Part shown: piece after piece, positions 1-12,725 of the stretch
How the letters are laid out: the number at the start of each line of letters is the position of its first letter
Position numbering within the stretch: position 1 is the first letter of the stretch
Assembly: GCA_028554755.1 (NCBI GenBank)
Contig: JAPTOF010000001.1
Span: 6,120,501 to 6,184,500 of the forward strand
Source: Cordia subcordata
Lineage: Eukaryota; Streptophyta; Magnoliopsida; Boraginales; Cordiaceae
Direction: 5' to 3'
DNA: 64,000 nt
The notes under the pieces: model-generated
Told to the model about the DNA's origin: nothing
The model's database searches: none
The model's input: the letters and a program-made list of their open reading frames with translations, nothing else
Translations under genes and position numbers: made by a program

Positions 1-2182
1 AATTTATAAGATTCCTGTCAAATTCTTTTGCAATATTCTTACGTTAAATCTCACAAAAGTTTAACCATGAAAAAGTCGAACCTTAGTTTAGACTTCAGGG
101 AACTATGCCAAATTCTCTTCAAAAAAAGGCAAGTCTAATCACCCCTGCTGCTGCTGTTTTCTTTTTCTTTTTCTTTTTTTTTTTTTGGGGTCAATGTATG
201 CATACTTTCACCCGTGCTTCTCAAGTTCTTCAGTTTAGATCACTATCACCATTATTTTGTTATATGCCTTATTTTAATATGTTACTTTTGTTATATACCT
301 TATTTTACTATGTTATTTTTAATACGTAAAATTACTCACATAAATAATATGAAAAAATTAAAATAAATCTCTTATCAACGAATCAAATTATAAGACTTTA
401 AAGCAAAATTAATGAGCTTGAATCATTGTCATGTGACGTGCTAGGAGATTCGGGCAATTCTTTCAAAGCGTCGTTTTTGTTGAGTTGTAACATAAGTAAT
501 AATGATGCTTGTTTTGTTTAAAATTGTTATTTTTGTGGATTATATATTTTGAGAATATTATAGAGAATCTAATAGGTATTTTGTAAGAATTTTAAAGTTT
601 TATCATGAAAACTAATTGATTAATATGAAAAGTAATCTAGAAACTTATACAACAATCTTAAATTTTCTAATTATTTTATGTGAGAGGGAAATATATTTCA
701 ACGATAAAATCTACGTGCATTTCTCACCTCATGACCATAACAGTCAGGTTGTTAATCTGCAGGTCTCTTCCATCAGAAGGGCTACTCCGGATACAAGTAA
801 CGGCATGAAGAATGAAGAAAATCAGGTAGGGTTAGCCCACTCTAGTATTACCTATTAATGTAGAATGACTCTGTGTACACTGAGAGGCTTCTAGATTTAA
901 TTCATACTTCATGCCGGGAAGAAAAGTAAAAAACACAATTAATAGGTATCTTGTGTCATGCCTCGCACGTTCGGGAATTGGAAAACCGAATGTTGAAACG
1001 TCTACAAAAACATAAAAAAAAAATTTGAAAAGAAAATAAAACTGCTGTATGCATCCAAGTCAACAATTAGTGCTAGGCAAGATCAAAAAGTTAGGAGATC
1101 TAGTAAAATCTACGTCCATCAATATTGTTCCAAGCACAAAAAGTGACGGTGTTAAGTAATGATCTTCCAACTTCCATCAAACGCATAATGTGGTCGAAGA
1201 TGGATTCCTTCGTGAGTGGCAGCTATGCCATGAAGTTTACAATTACGCTCCTTCTAAGTATATATGATAAATACGCGCCCCAAAAGATAATCTGATAACC
1301 AAAGGATTGGAGAGCGTCTTCCTTTGATTTGTTTTGCAGCTCTTATGCCACATTCTCTTAGTAAAAAGAACACCCAAAGACAAGGTGTTGAACATCCTCC
1401 AAGCAATACAACAGCGGATTAATTATCAATAATAGATTACTTCATAATTAGAGAACATTTGAGTGATACACGTCCATGGAGAATTGTGCTAGAGGTTAAA
1501 CAATCATGTGTGTTTTTTACTCGTTAAAGATAATGCTAAGTGTTTTTTTTTTTTTTAATTCCAACTCAAAAAGTTGTTTAACAAAAAAATAAGTTGATGT
1601 AATCATATTAATAAGCTGATATAGATTTCGAATTATGGTGTTGTGGTCCGTCACGCATCCACTGGAGCGGTATATATATACTGGTCTCCCAAAGAATTAT
1701 ATTGCTTGATTTTTCAGCTAATTTGTTTTGGTTTTGTTTTATCTTTTAAATTTTATAACAAGTAACTTATTTTATAAAAAAATTATATTTAGATTTACTT
1801 TAAAATTATAAACTTTATAGTATAGTAGTGCATAGAACGTGTACTTATATTAATCAAGAGTCAGATAATCGTTAATGAGTTACATTGTTAGCTTAGTGTT
1901 CTACCAAATCCTTTGGGGCATTTTTCAGCTAAATCTCTAATGTAAGAGACGATGCATAAGCAGCTTTTCAATCGACTATATTTTAAGATTCCAATCGGTG
2001 CAGCACGAGAAATGTGTTAAGAGATTTTCGGCTCATATATTTTCAGATTGCGACGGAACAGTTTAAGCTAATTAATTAGTTAGACCAATAATCTCCGTTG
2101 CCGGTCAAAGGAAAAGAGAGAATCTTGCTAGGTTATTCTCAATGCTTTCGTATCTAATCCTAATAAAAGGTTCATCAATTAT
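1..2182. other. Gene-free AT-rich stretch
   Basis: I see no supportable gene here. The only open frames are short and lack recognisable domains. Low-complexity T-runs occur near 160-186 and 1541-1556. Nothing resembles an RNA gene. Confidence 0.5.
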
Positions 2183-2302
2183 GAGGGTGTTTGGCTTTGC
2201 TTATTTTGGGTGCTTATAAGTACCTAACAAAAAGTACCATCTCACGTGCTTTTTACTATTTAAATACTTATAAGCACCAAATAAGCAAAGCCAAACACCC
2301 TG
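2183..2302. mobile_element. Small stem-loop MITE, copy 1
   Basis: A 120-bp element made almost entirely of an inverted repeat. The left arm begins GAGGGTGTTTGGCTTTGC and the right arm ends with its complement, CAAAGCCAAACACCC. It is flanked by TAT on both sides, a possible 3-bp target duplication. A close copy lies at 15663-15781 with the same TAT flanks. The size, full-length hairpin and lack of coding fit a non-autonomous DNA transposon of PIF/Harbinger type. The superfamily is inferred from the 3-bp flank. Confidence 0.75.
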
Positions 2303-5300
2303 TATATAATTTTTAGCCTACATTTGACCGATCCTTGTACGCATAGATCAAGGTGGATTGTGACAGCTTGTAATGAGAGCACATTGTCTGTAAATGTATT
2401 TCTCTTCACAAGGAAATCTTCTTTAATTACTTAGAAACAATACAAAAAAATAGTTAATAGGCGATGGTTTTACTGCAAGTTATTTTAAAACTGCCGTTAG
2501 TATGGGTGTCAGCTATATAAAATGCCGTCTATATATAATTTCAAAAAAAGAAAACCACAAAATACTTCATCCACGACTCGAAATTTGAATTTTATTTATT
2601 GTAAGACTTTATAATTATACTATCCACTAATCAAATTAAAAATATACTCATTAATTATCTTACATAATAATATATCTATGTATTACCTAAACACCTGCCT
2701 ATATGGTAAAACCATTGGCTATTTCTCTTTATTTTGTGGTAAAACTACCACGTATTCTTGGTTTTTTTTTTTTTTGGTAGGGAAATTAAGATGGTAACCA
2801 ATAGAAGCTTTTTTCTTTTTTTTTTTTCCTCTCTCCGCGGGTAGATTTTTTCTTTCTTCTTTCCTTTTCTTTTTCCTCTTTTCTTATTCCTTTTTCTGTT
2901 TGAAACTTGCGAGTCCACTGCATCAAATTGCTCATTGATGACGAAGATATGATTGCGTCTTTGATAAAACCAAGAAGTTAAAAGTAAATGTGAGAGCAGA
3001 AGATTCACAAATACTATAAGAAAATTAATATGCTAAAACATATATTGGAAGTCACTAAACATGTTCAATAAAGAATGATTTCTTCAATTCTGATTTTTTT
3101 TTTTCTTAAGACACCATAATTAAATCTGAATTCTCTGGTTTTCTGAATTAAAAAAAAAAAGAATATCAATCTATGTTTGAATTCGGATTCGAATTATGAT
3201 TCAAGAGAAGAAAGAGTTGAGTAGTTATTGCTGGAAAAAATTTATATTTTGATGAGATGCGGCGAGTCACGCATGGATCAGTAAGTAGTACGACCAATCT
3301 TTATAAAATGGCATAATCATCATCAGGCTAAAGATGCTGGAAGTAGTTGGATTTTGCGAAGCTTTTAAAGTACCTACATACTAACACCATCATGGTGCAA
3401 AGCTTTCGTATTGCTTCACACGAGGTCTAAAAGCTCCATGTTCTTTAAAAGCCCTTTATTTAACTTCTTCCTTACGCGGAAAAGAAGGTTTTTTTTTTTT
3501 TTTTTTTTGGGGGAAGGGGGGGTGGGTGTGGAGAAGAATCTCCCCTCTCCCATAAACACTTAGAAAATTAGATTGGACAACTTTAGGTAATAAGGCAGCT
3601 CACCTCCATTAAGACTTGGTCTAATATTAATCTCTTTATTCAACTCCCCACGCTACATCGGTGGAATTTGTTCGAGAAAATGATTATGCCAATTTATAAA
3701 GATTTGTCGTACTAGTTACTAATCCATATGTATTTATAAATGTTGGAGAGAGATGTAATTTACCTATTTAATCTTTATATCAGATGCCCAGTTAATATAT
3801 TACACAGTGATACATATCTCTCCTACATATGTCGCCCTCTTTCTTACTCCTAAATTTGATCATGCTAAAAATTTATAATGAATAATCAAAAATAAAGTAT
3901 ATAGTAAAAGAGTAGATATCGTAAAATTAAAATGCGTTCAAGTAAAATAACAAATATATAAAAATAGGATCAGTCTCTTATAAATAGCAGAGCTGATGAG
4001 TAAAAACTGAAGTAAGGGGTTTCTAATAGGGATGTAATTAAAGGTAGTGACACCATTGAGGTAAAATTTAGTTAAAAAGTTCAAAAATGTATAGAAATAA
4101 AATAGAATTCAAGGAAAAATAAATAATTGTTGGAGTGAGGCGCCTAGCACATGATACAGCTGATGCAAATGGAGTATATCAATATTCCAAGTGACAAGAT
4201 GAATATACATATAAGAAGAACATCTATATTTCTATTTAAGAGAAGGGTTGGTCTTTCAATCGACATTGCTCCCACCACCTCTCGCACAACAAAGTTAAAA
4301 AATTATGTTATCCCATTTTTTTCACAAGAGATGGTGGTTTGGGCAGACCGACTTGTAAGTTTTTTTTTTCTTAGGAGAGTCATTCTGCAGGGAAACGGAA
4401 TAGAAGCATTGGCAATCGATTGAACAAAAGTCACTCAAATAAAGAATGAAGATTAAGAAGAGAGCGGTTTATGCTAGTAGGTTCTCGAAGAATTTGTTGT
4501 TGTGTGGTTAGTGAAGATCCCAAAGAATATGCCAAGTATCCCTGGGCAAAGCCAAAGGGTCGTTTAACCCTTGGATGTAATCATGAGTTCCATTTCCATA
4601 AATAGAAGAAATTAGTAGTTGGTAATTATTATGAAATAAACAAAGAAGAATTATCAACCCTTTCTTTTGAACGGCTAATTTTGTTGGAGTTTATAGTACT
4701 TTTTGAGCTCATAAGGTTCATTCTGAGTGGTTGATAGGGTGAATACGGGTTGGTTAAACCAACCAAACAAACTCAAAAGTTAGGATTAGTTTGGTTGTTT
4801 TATATGATTAAAAATCAATTGATTACTATAAAATGAAAATCAACTAGTTTGGTTTGGTTTCATTTGAAGGAGATATCCAAATCAAACTAAATTAAATTGA
4901 ACTATTTTTATCCCTAATTTTATGCACATATTATTTCCAAATTTTATGTATTTTAAGAGTTCAGCCCTTAACCTCAAGATTGAATATCCAAACTTTAACC
5001 ACCAAATTATAACTACACTTGTGCTTTATTTAAATCCTAAAATATTAAATTTATAATATGAATAGTAAAATGGTTTTTAATATAATTTTGTTATGAAATT
5101 TAAGTTTTTAAAATTTTTTTAATATAACTACACTTATGTTATAAACGTGAAAACGAATTGGTTTCTTTGAAATATAAATTAATTGATTTTGGTTTGGCTT
5201 GAAATATGGTCAAAATCAAACTAAACTAAATCATGTATAATCCTAGTGGTTGAGCAGGTGATTTACTTAGTATTGTTGTGTCTTGGACGTATTTAGTCGT

Positions 5301-6355
5301 TTGATTAGAAGTCTAATGCATGAAAGTCGGAAGAATTGAAGTGGCTTAAATTCGAATATCGAAATTCCCAAATTGTACGTAAGGGGATAAAGATTCGGAT
5401 AAGCTACTTCTTCAAGAGCTTAATATGATGCCGGTTGAGGAAATCATGGATATAACAGATTTTTTTTTCTTTTTTCCTTCTGGGAGAAGAAGGAGAACCT
5501 ACAAAAGGTAATAATAAGTCATATAGAATTAATGGATTCATGGTCAAGTAAAAACTCTCAGATAATGTATTTTATTACAAATTTTTGATAGAGAGATCAA
5601 ATGGTATAGTTCATTTGTTGGTAGTGTGGAGGATTAAAACATGACTTAGAGACGATTTCGCAGCCATTCGAGATCTTGTTTAAAAAAATAGTAGCACATT
5701 TAAAGTCCAGCACTGTTATTTTAATTTCGATCGTTCTGTGTGTAATTAGGCGGGGTCATTTTAATTTCGATTGATTATCGACCTCTCCCTGATCAGCGGA
5801 ATTTATTCTCTTTGCAAATAATTAATGCAAAGCCAAGGTAATATATATTGTTAGGGACATGAAAGAGATATTTGTCAAAGAGGTTCACTACAGACGCATA
5901 AAAGAGGCTTTCTGTGTATTTTGTGCTGGTGAAACGCCAAATCAGTATAAAGACACTGGTGACTAATACAAACCGAGTCACAACAAAAAAGAAATAGAGA
6001 CTATACGCAAAATTAGATCGTTTGAATTAAAATTCAGAGAAAAAAAAAAGAACAAAGACGTGGAAGCCCTAAAAATCCTAAATAATAATAGCATAACTGG
6101 TCAAACACATGAGATTAATATCTAAAATAGTAGTAGTGCTAACAAAATGATAGCGAGTGACATAAACTACAGTAAAGCAATTCTGACATGTCCATGTTTA
6201 AAGAAAAAGAAAAGATGGGGAGGAAATATATATTTATTGAATTGTTCAACACTAGAAGAGCCACCACGGCACAACCGGCCGTAGTTCTAGAGGAGAGACA
6301 TAATGACTACGTGGTAAAGTTTTTGTATGTATTATAATGAGATAATCAATTTATA
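2303..6355. other. Gene-free stretch with possible degenerate repeats
   Basis: No gene is supported. Poly-T and TTTC runs occur around 2761-2880 and 3489-3509. Positions 4725-5250 hold TTTGGTTTGGTTT-like motifs near one end and related ATTTTGGTTTGGCTTG near the other, which may be a decayed MITE. Open frames near 2745-3008 and 4151-4423 show no domain and lie in low-complexity sequence. Confidence 0.4.
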
Positions 6356-7207
6356 TGTTAAGAATCTTTAACGTTCCATCATAAAATTAATTGGTTAATA
6401 TGAAGAGTGGCCCAACATCTTATATGGTGATTTTAAATCTTAAGATTTTTTTATGTAAAAATCTTTTATATGTTGTAACACCCTCTCACATGTAATCCAA
6501 AATAGTATTTGCTTGATAATTAGATTTGGATGGTCATGTGGCTCGCGATAGAAATGGTTGGATGGACCACCAAAGACCAGGAATTGATGCAGCTCAACTG
6601 CTTGCAGAGATAGGCCACCACTTAAATGGATGTGCATAATGAATGATCTCGACGAGTCATATGTGGATATATGCGCAACGTGAGAACTTGGACCAAAAGT
6701 CCAACTCTGATACCATTTTAAAAAACTTGAGATTCCAATCTAATATCGATTGGTGCTAGGTGAAGTAGCCCAGAATCTTATTAAGGAGTATTGGATTGTA
6801 TGAAGTTTTTATGTGGGAGAGAAAAATACTCTAACACTCTCCTTCACGTGTGATTTGATTTGGTAATTGAAAGAAAGGTCACACGTGGGCAAATTAGAAC
6901 GTCACACGTGGATAAAAAAGGGTCACACATGGATAAATTAGAATGTCACACGTGGATGAAGAAGGGCAGCCTGAGAACTGGACCAAAAGCCCAACTTTGA
7001 TACCATGTTAAGAATCTCTAAGGTTCCATTATAAAACCAATTGGTCATTATAAAGAGTGGCTCAGGACCTTATATGGTGATTTTGAATATTAAGATTTTT
7101 CCATGTGTGACTCTTTTATATGTTATAACATCCCCTTTCACATGTGACTTGAAATAGTACCTGTAGTACTTTGATGACTAGATTTTGATGGTCGTGTGGC
7201 ACGCGAT
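6356..7207 (-). mobile_element. TRIM-like LTR retroelement remnant
   Basis: Two related blocks starting TGTTAAGAATCT (6356 and 7006) share about 190 bp, including AGAGTGGC and TTATATGGTGATTTT. A third, weaker copy starts near 6727. Immediately outside the 7006 block, on the minus strand, is TGGTATCAAAG, a near match to the TGGTATCAGAG primer-binding site complementary to initiator Met-tRNA. Its partner at 6701-6712 reads TGGTATCAGAG in reverse. There is no coding region between the blocks, and the spacing of about 650 bp fits a terminal-repeat retrotransposon in miniature. The right end abuts an LTR of another element. Confidence 0.6.
6878..6962. repeat. Tandem repeat with CACGTG/ABRE-like cores
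   Basis: Four tandem units of 21-23 bp start at 6878, 6901, 6922 and 6945. Each begins GTCACACGTGG (one has CACATGG) and continues with ATAAA or AAATTAGAA. The CACGTG core is a G-box/ABRE-type sequence known to bind bZIP and bHLH factors. Here it lies inside an LTR-derived region with no adjacent gene, so any regulatory role is unproven. Confidence 0.6.
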
Positions 7208-8272
7208 AAGAAAATAATTATCTAATCTATACGATTGCCTAATCTAATAGCATAAAATAAGAAAATACATTAACAATCAAAATATTCTTCAAAAGCCCCC
7301 CTTAATCTCAAGCTGTTTAACAAAGACCAACTTGAGTTTGATAAACGAATTGTTGAGTAGTCTCCGCAAAGTTGAATAAATGAATCATGTAACGAGTTCA
7401 TCTTCATCAAAACTCAAACTAAAAGAACGAGAAACTACAACACCTAAAATATGAACTGAACGTGAAGGTGCATTTATTGCAAGTTGCCAAGAACATGAAC
7501 CAAGAATACCGAGAATGGGATTAAGTTCCAGAGCTAGATTTGGATATAAACTTTGCTAGAGATAGGATGCAGGAAAAAGATTGGCTGGCTCTTGTTGCTG
7601 TGCATAGTGATGCATGGTTGCTTTCAATTGCCTTCTATTTTGGTGTCAATTTGCTTGAAGGTGCCTTCTGAGCCAAAGCAAGAATCCCACAAGAATGCCA
7701 ATAATGGGATTGAGCTCTTTTAAACTAAAGCAAAGATATTGCAAACTAAGAAGCAAGAACGGGATTGAGCTCAAATGAGCTTGAGCCAAATTGAGCACGA
7801 ACTGAACTGAGTAAAAACTTTAGTGGAATAGTAGTGAAAACAATGAGATAACAATAACATAGGCTATCAGGATGGTGACTCTGATATCGTGTGAAAATTA
7901 AAAATAAAAATAGAAAAGATAAAATATGGGAGAAGATACGAAAAGGTTAAGGATGGTGAAGCTACCACCAATAGTGGCTCTAGAAAAGAGAAAGACTCAG
8001 AAAGACTACATTATGAATTCTTGATGTATTGTAAATACAATAGAATGACTCATTTATAAGCCTCATAACTTTGTGGCTAAGACTAGAAGATAGACTAATA
8101 AGATGACTTGGTGGGCAAGACTAGAATCTAGACCAATAAGGTAACTTGAAGAGTAATACTAAAAGTTAGAATAATAAGGAAACCAATTGAAATAATTACC
8201 TAATCTATACTGTTGCCAAATCTAGTAGCATAAAATAAAAAGATACACTAATAATCAAAATATTCTTCAACA
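7208..8272 (-). mobile_element. Truncated non-autonomous LTR retrotransposon
   Basis: On the minus strand, the 5' LTR spans 8272-7890 (383 bp, starts TG, ends CA) and is followed by CGATATCAGAGTCACC, a degenerate Met-tRNA primer-binding site. The internal part (7889-7305) has no open reading frame. A polypurine tract, AAGGGGGG on the minus strand (7295-7302), precedes an 87-bp fragment of the 3' LTR (7294-7208). That fragment matches the outer part of the 5' LTR (8187-8272) and is cut off where the TRIM-like element begins. The order LTR, PBS, PPT, LTR supports the call. The PBS type suggests Copia affinity by inference. Confidence 0.65.
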
Positions 8273-8724
8273 TTATACACCACCTCATAACTTGGTAACC
8301 AAGATTAAAGAACTAGACTACTCAGGAAACAAGAGTATAACAAAATCAATTTGACCATTAACTAAATTTAGGCTATGGCCTAACAAAGTACTATAACATA
8401 AAGAATTATATTAAGAATAATCCTAAATATACTTTGACAATTTTAAATGTTTCTCAAGGATGCAAGTGTCGCGGCTGCAGAACTTAACTGAAAATGTTGT
8501 CCAACCAATGATCAAAGAAGTGGACTATATTATAAGAAATAAAAATATGGAAATGCGAACAAAAAGTCGATCCTACATTGGCTTTTCAGTTAAAGCTCGA
8601 TCGAGTTTCATGCTTGTAGTAGCTTAAGTTGTTCTTCCTCTATTTCTGCTTCTCCTGACTTCAATCAAAGTTACTTAACTAAAAACACTCATTGAAATTA
8701 AGTACCGCTTGAAATTATTAGCTG
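8273..8724. other. Gene-free spacer
   Basis: AT-rich sequence between the LTR element and the CACTA-type element. I see no gene or clear repeat. Confidence 0.4.
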
Positions 8725-9126
8725 CACTACAAGAGTTTACTCCAATAATTACGCTTATTTTGGTTTGTAGTTACGCTTATAAGTGCACCAATATTGTTTA
8801 ATTACGCTTCATTACAGTGTAATCAATAGACGTGTAACAAAAATTTATGTTACGCTTGCAAGCGTAACCATATCTTGTTACGCTTCCAAGCGTAATTAAA
8901 TATGAGTAATTAAATATGATTTTGCTTGGAAATATAACTAAATATTAACTAAATTATTTTTAATATTAATTTAATTTTGTTTAATAAAATATCTATTATT
9001 TGTACAATTTAATACATCTATTGATTATATTTATATTTAATTATTATATACACTTTTTCACAAATTCTAATATCAAATTTCTCTTTATTGCATTTAGAAA
9101 TCATGTACATTAGATGTAACAAAATA

Positions 9127-9459
9127 CTATATACCACATTTAAAAGTGGTCCTAATACAAAGATATAAATTGTACATCAACATTGATTTAAATAAAGCTA
9201 CAATTGTTCCCCTAAAAAAGATCAAATGATGCATGCAATCAAGCGAACTACAAGAAGAACATCCCGGGAGGGCTTCCACATTATCCACGTTATTTCCACC
9301 GTAACATCCCCTACCACGTCTGCTCCTAGCCACGGCCTCCATAGCAATAGTAGTAAGTCTCTTCTTCGTGCGGGCTTGAGGAACCCACATACAACCTGCA
9401 CGAAAGCAAGAATTCGAGATGATAGTAGATACTTAAAGACATGCCTGGTATTTGCTTAA
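9127..9459. other. Coding-like fragment inside CACTA element, unrecognised
   Basis: A GC-richer patch (about 9225-9400) inside the transposon. On the minus strand it translates to an Arg/Gly-rich segment containing RSRRGRGCYGGNN; the plus strand is also open over part of it. No family is recognised. It could be the end of a decayed element-encoded protein or captured host DNA. The higher GC relative to its surroundings is the main reason to flag it. Confidence 0.3.
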
Positions 9460-9699
9460 GAAAGAATGATGTTAAAAAGTCAATTGTCAATAGCAAATTG
9501 TAGAAAACTTGTCAAATGATTCGCATAACCAAAACAACATTAATTGATTAACACTAATTATTCATCTGCATTCGAGCAATTGCCACCACTTTCAGTAACA
9601 AATTAAATTCAACATAGACACCCATTTTAATAACACACCTAGTATACAACACAAAACTGAAATTTAAAAGTAAGAAAATGAAAGTAAATAACCAAAAAA

Positions 9700-10124
9700 C
9701 TAAAAGTACCACCTAATAACAAAAAACAGAGAATAGAACACACCAAAACCTCCAAAAAGAAAAATTATCATAAAATCTCGAAATGAAATATCGCTGCTTG
9801 TGAGATTTGTGGGAGAGGTAGTTGCGGGTGATGGATCTTTTCCCCCGGGGGGAGAGGGGTGTTGTTCGCAGGTGCGGGGATCCACGGGAGGGGGTGGTGG
9901 TGGGTAAGTGTGGTTATAAGAGGTTAGGGATGAGGGGGGAGGGGGGTCGCTGGAGAGGGGGCGGTTTTGGGAGATGAAGGGTGGGTGTTGGAGCGGGGGG
10001 GGGGGGGGTTGTGGTCATTCAGGATTTTGGGGTTGACAGGTAGGAAGGAGGAGGAGAGAAGAAACAGGGGCTTTGGGGGAAAGGAAAATGGTTTTGTTGC
10101 ATGTGATTGATCCACGGCTAACAA
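9700..10124 (-). other. Proline-rich, single-TM coding-like fragment inside CACTA element
   Basis: On the minus strand, an ATG-initiated frame (from 10124) encodes a Pro-rich stretch (PPPPR, PSPATPLPPH). It stops at 9924. A second frame overlapping it continues a Pro-rich tract (about 9960-9700) and ends with a hydrophobic helix, MIIFLFGGFGVFYSLFFVIR. The two frames lie on either side of a run of about a dozen G at 9997-10008, where a length change could have split one frame. The segment is far more GC-rich than its surroundings. No family is recognised. A captured host gene fragment is the favoured reading, but it is only inferred. Confidence 0.35.
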
Positions 10125-10424
10125 TCCTTGTTTGGCATTAATCTGGACGGTGGTGGTTTGTCTTTCATTAGTTTCACAAGGATTAATGATGTGGCCAATT
10201 TCCTTGCTATTTTGTTCAAATATTTTAATTTATTGTAGTTTGGCTAGAAAATATAGAACTAAATTAAACATTATGAAATAAAGTTAATAATATAAATTCA
10301 ATCAATTAAGTTAAATATATTTGAAAAGCGCATATCTTTCGTTGAATAGATCCACACAACCAAACTATATTCATCCTAATTTTATTATATATAGTTAAAT
10401 CAATACAAACTATATATACCTTAA

Positions 10425-10451
10425 TTATATATATATATATATATATATATT
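10425..10451. repeat. (AT)n microsatellite
   Basis: A run of AT dinucleotides inside the CACTA-type element. Confidence 0.9.
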
Positions 10452-10650
10452 AGTTAAATTTATAATATGGATAGTAAATCAAACTTGATGTACTAGTCAA
10501 TTTTTTCTTGAAATTATTGGGTAAACTTTAAAAATTTTCTTTCCTTTTTTGAATTTCTTAATAAAATTTAAACTTTTTTTTGTATAACTAAAAACTTATA
10601 ACAACAAGTCGGATTTGGTTTGAAATTAAGTTGGATCCATTGCCATCTTA

Positions 10651-11663
10651 GGTTTATTTGGCAAAATTAGCTGTTAAAGTACCTAATAAATGTTCAAGTA
10701 GTTGATAGTGATTATATTTTAGTTGTTAGTTAATAATTGTTTAACTAGCTAATTGAATTAAATATATTCGATAAAATGAGTTATTAGGTTATCTAATAAA
10801 TGTGAAATAGCGTAAAAAGACACTGGTATTACGTTACTATTGTTATAATTATGATTATTATTGTTATTAAATAAGATAATTTATTTTATAATTATATATT
10901 TCTTATAAGAATATTTTGTTATTATTAAATAAGATAACGTTCTAAAAGTTGGTTTTGATTAAAAGTCAACAGAGTTTGAGACTAAATGAAGAAGTTAAAA
11001 TTTTTAACTTCTCCATTTACTTTTTTGCCAATGGTGTTTTAATATATTTTTTGGACAAAAATACCCTTTTTAATTTTTCATTATGCTAATAGCCACCCCA
11101 CTTTTTCCTACCCCTATTTTATTTAATTTGGCGTTCTTAGCTTCTCATTAGATTGCAATGATATATGGTTTTATTTTTGTTAATATATTTTATTTTTTTG
11201 TAATATTTTGAATTATAACTATAATATTTTAAAGTTTTTTTTTAAACAAATAGAAATATGAATAAAATAGTATGCTATAGAAAGCAAACAATATTTGTTC
11301 AAAATATCTATTTCAATAATTTATACAACCAATAGTTATTTCCAAATGTAAAACCAAATACCGTCTCATTTGGTAAAAGTTCATTTCATATACAAATAAC
11401 CAAACACATTTTTGTCTTCACCGAAAGTCTATTTGACTAAAAGTTCGTTTTGAAAAGACTTTTTACAAAACTGAATTTCTCAACTAAATGCCAAACTCGC
11501 TCTAAAATATTAACATTTCACAAACACTACTTCAAACGCTATTTGGAATGAAAATACTATTTAAAATATCATTTTATTGAATAGTGAAAATGGGAGGAAG
11601 TAGTGTTTTTACTAAGTCAAAACACTAAATACTACTTCAAACATTGTTTCGAATAGTGCCTTT
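10651..11663. repeat. Interspersed repeat, copy 1 (nested in CACTA element)
   Basis: This segment matches the reverse complement of 31228-32000. Shared landmarks, in order, are GGCAAAATTA near the left end, TTTTAGTTGTTAG, TTCGATAAAAT, and near the right end AACACTACTTCAAACxCTATTT and CAAAACACTAAATACTA. No open reading frame or clear terminal repeat is visible. It is probably a dispersed non-autonomous element, with later divergence and indels between the two copies. Confidence 0.6.
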
Positions 11664-12228
11664 AAGAGGGTTTCAGTTTGGATTTGATTTTGAATTTTTT
11701 ACACTAGACTAAAAAAATTGAATAAAATATATTTTTAAATAAGGCACTAGATTTAGAAGCCAAAGTATAAAAAAAAATTTTTTTTAACCATAAGTAATTT
11801 TTTTATTGCGCTTAAAAGCGTAGCTAACCATAGGCTATTTTCTATTATACTTGAATTATTACACTTAGAAATGTAACTAATATCTATTTCGCTTAGAAGC
11901 GTAACAAATAATTTATTATACTTAGAAGTGCAACTAATTTTATTACCCTTGAAAGCATAATAAGGATTTTATTTCACTTGAGTTATTACGCTTAGAAGTG
12001 TAATTAATATTTAATACGCTTAAAAACGTAACTAATATTTTATTATACACGCTTAAAAACGTAACTAACATTTTATTATACTTAGAAGTGCAACTACTTT
12101 TATTACGCTTGGAAACGTAACAAATATTCTTTTACGCTTTGAAGCGCTTCCAAGTGTAATTTATTTCTTTACGCTTCTCTCAAATGTGACAAAAAAAACG
12201 TAACTACTGGCTTCATTTCTTGTAGTTG

Positions 12229-12692
12229 CTTCTGCATTTATTTTTTGGTCCTGTTGAGGAAAAATTTTGTATTGAAGAAAATTGTAGAGACATTGAGGCC
12301 AAATTTTCTGATCCTAGTAATTTAGTCTTAACACATCTAAATATATATACTAAAATCTTCTCTATAAGTTTAAACTTTTAGAAGAGGTGGTAATTTTAAT
12401 ATGATATTAGAGCCCAACTGTTCATGTGCAAGGCTCAAAGATGAACTCCACTTGCACGTAAAGGGGCATGTTGATAAAAATAAATAAATATACCAATATA
12501 CTATCGACAAATTTAAGCTTTTAGATGAAGTGATAAGTTTAACATTTAGCCCCCTTTCCAATTACCCATATGTATAACTTTAGCTCAAGTATTGTTGGGA
12601 TATTTAATTGGCATATTCCACCCTATATGAATCTTGTTGGATGATTATTACAAAATTAATTAACATCATGATGATTAGGTAGCTTTATGCCT

Positions 12693-12725
<33 letters not shown>

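Larger units (their letters stand above)
8725..12228. mobile_element. CACTA (EnSpm/CMC) type element, non-autonomous
   Basis: The left end begins CACTACAAGAG and the right end is TTTCTTGTAGTTG, whose complement reads CAACTACAAGAAA, one inserted A away from the CACTA terminus. Both ends then share a CCA(A/G)TA(A/G)TTACG segment. Just inside are many copies of TTACGCTT and its complement in both orientations (about 8751-8905 and 11805-12200), often as TTACGCTTxxAAGCGTAA. Subterminal short repeats like these are the known signature of CACTA transposons. No TNP2-like transposase frame is visible. The flanks CTG and CTT do not give a perfect 3-bp duplication. A smaller relative with a perfect one lies at 19436-20263. 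Confidence 0.75.
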
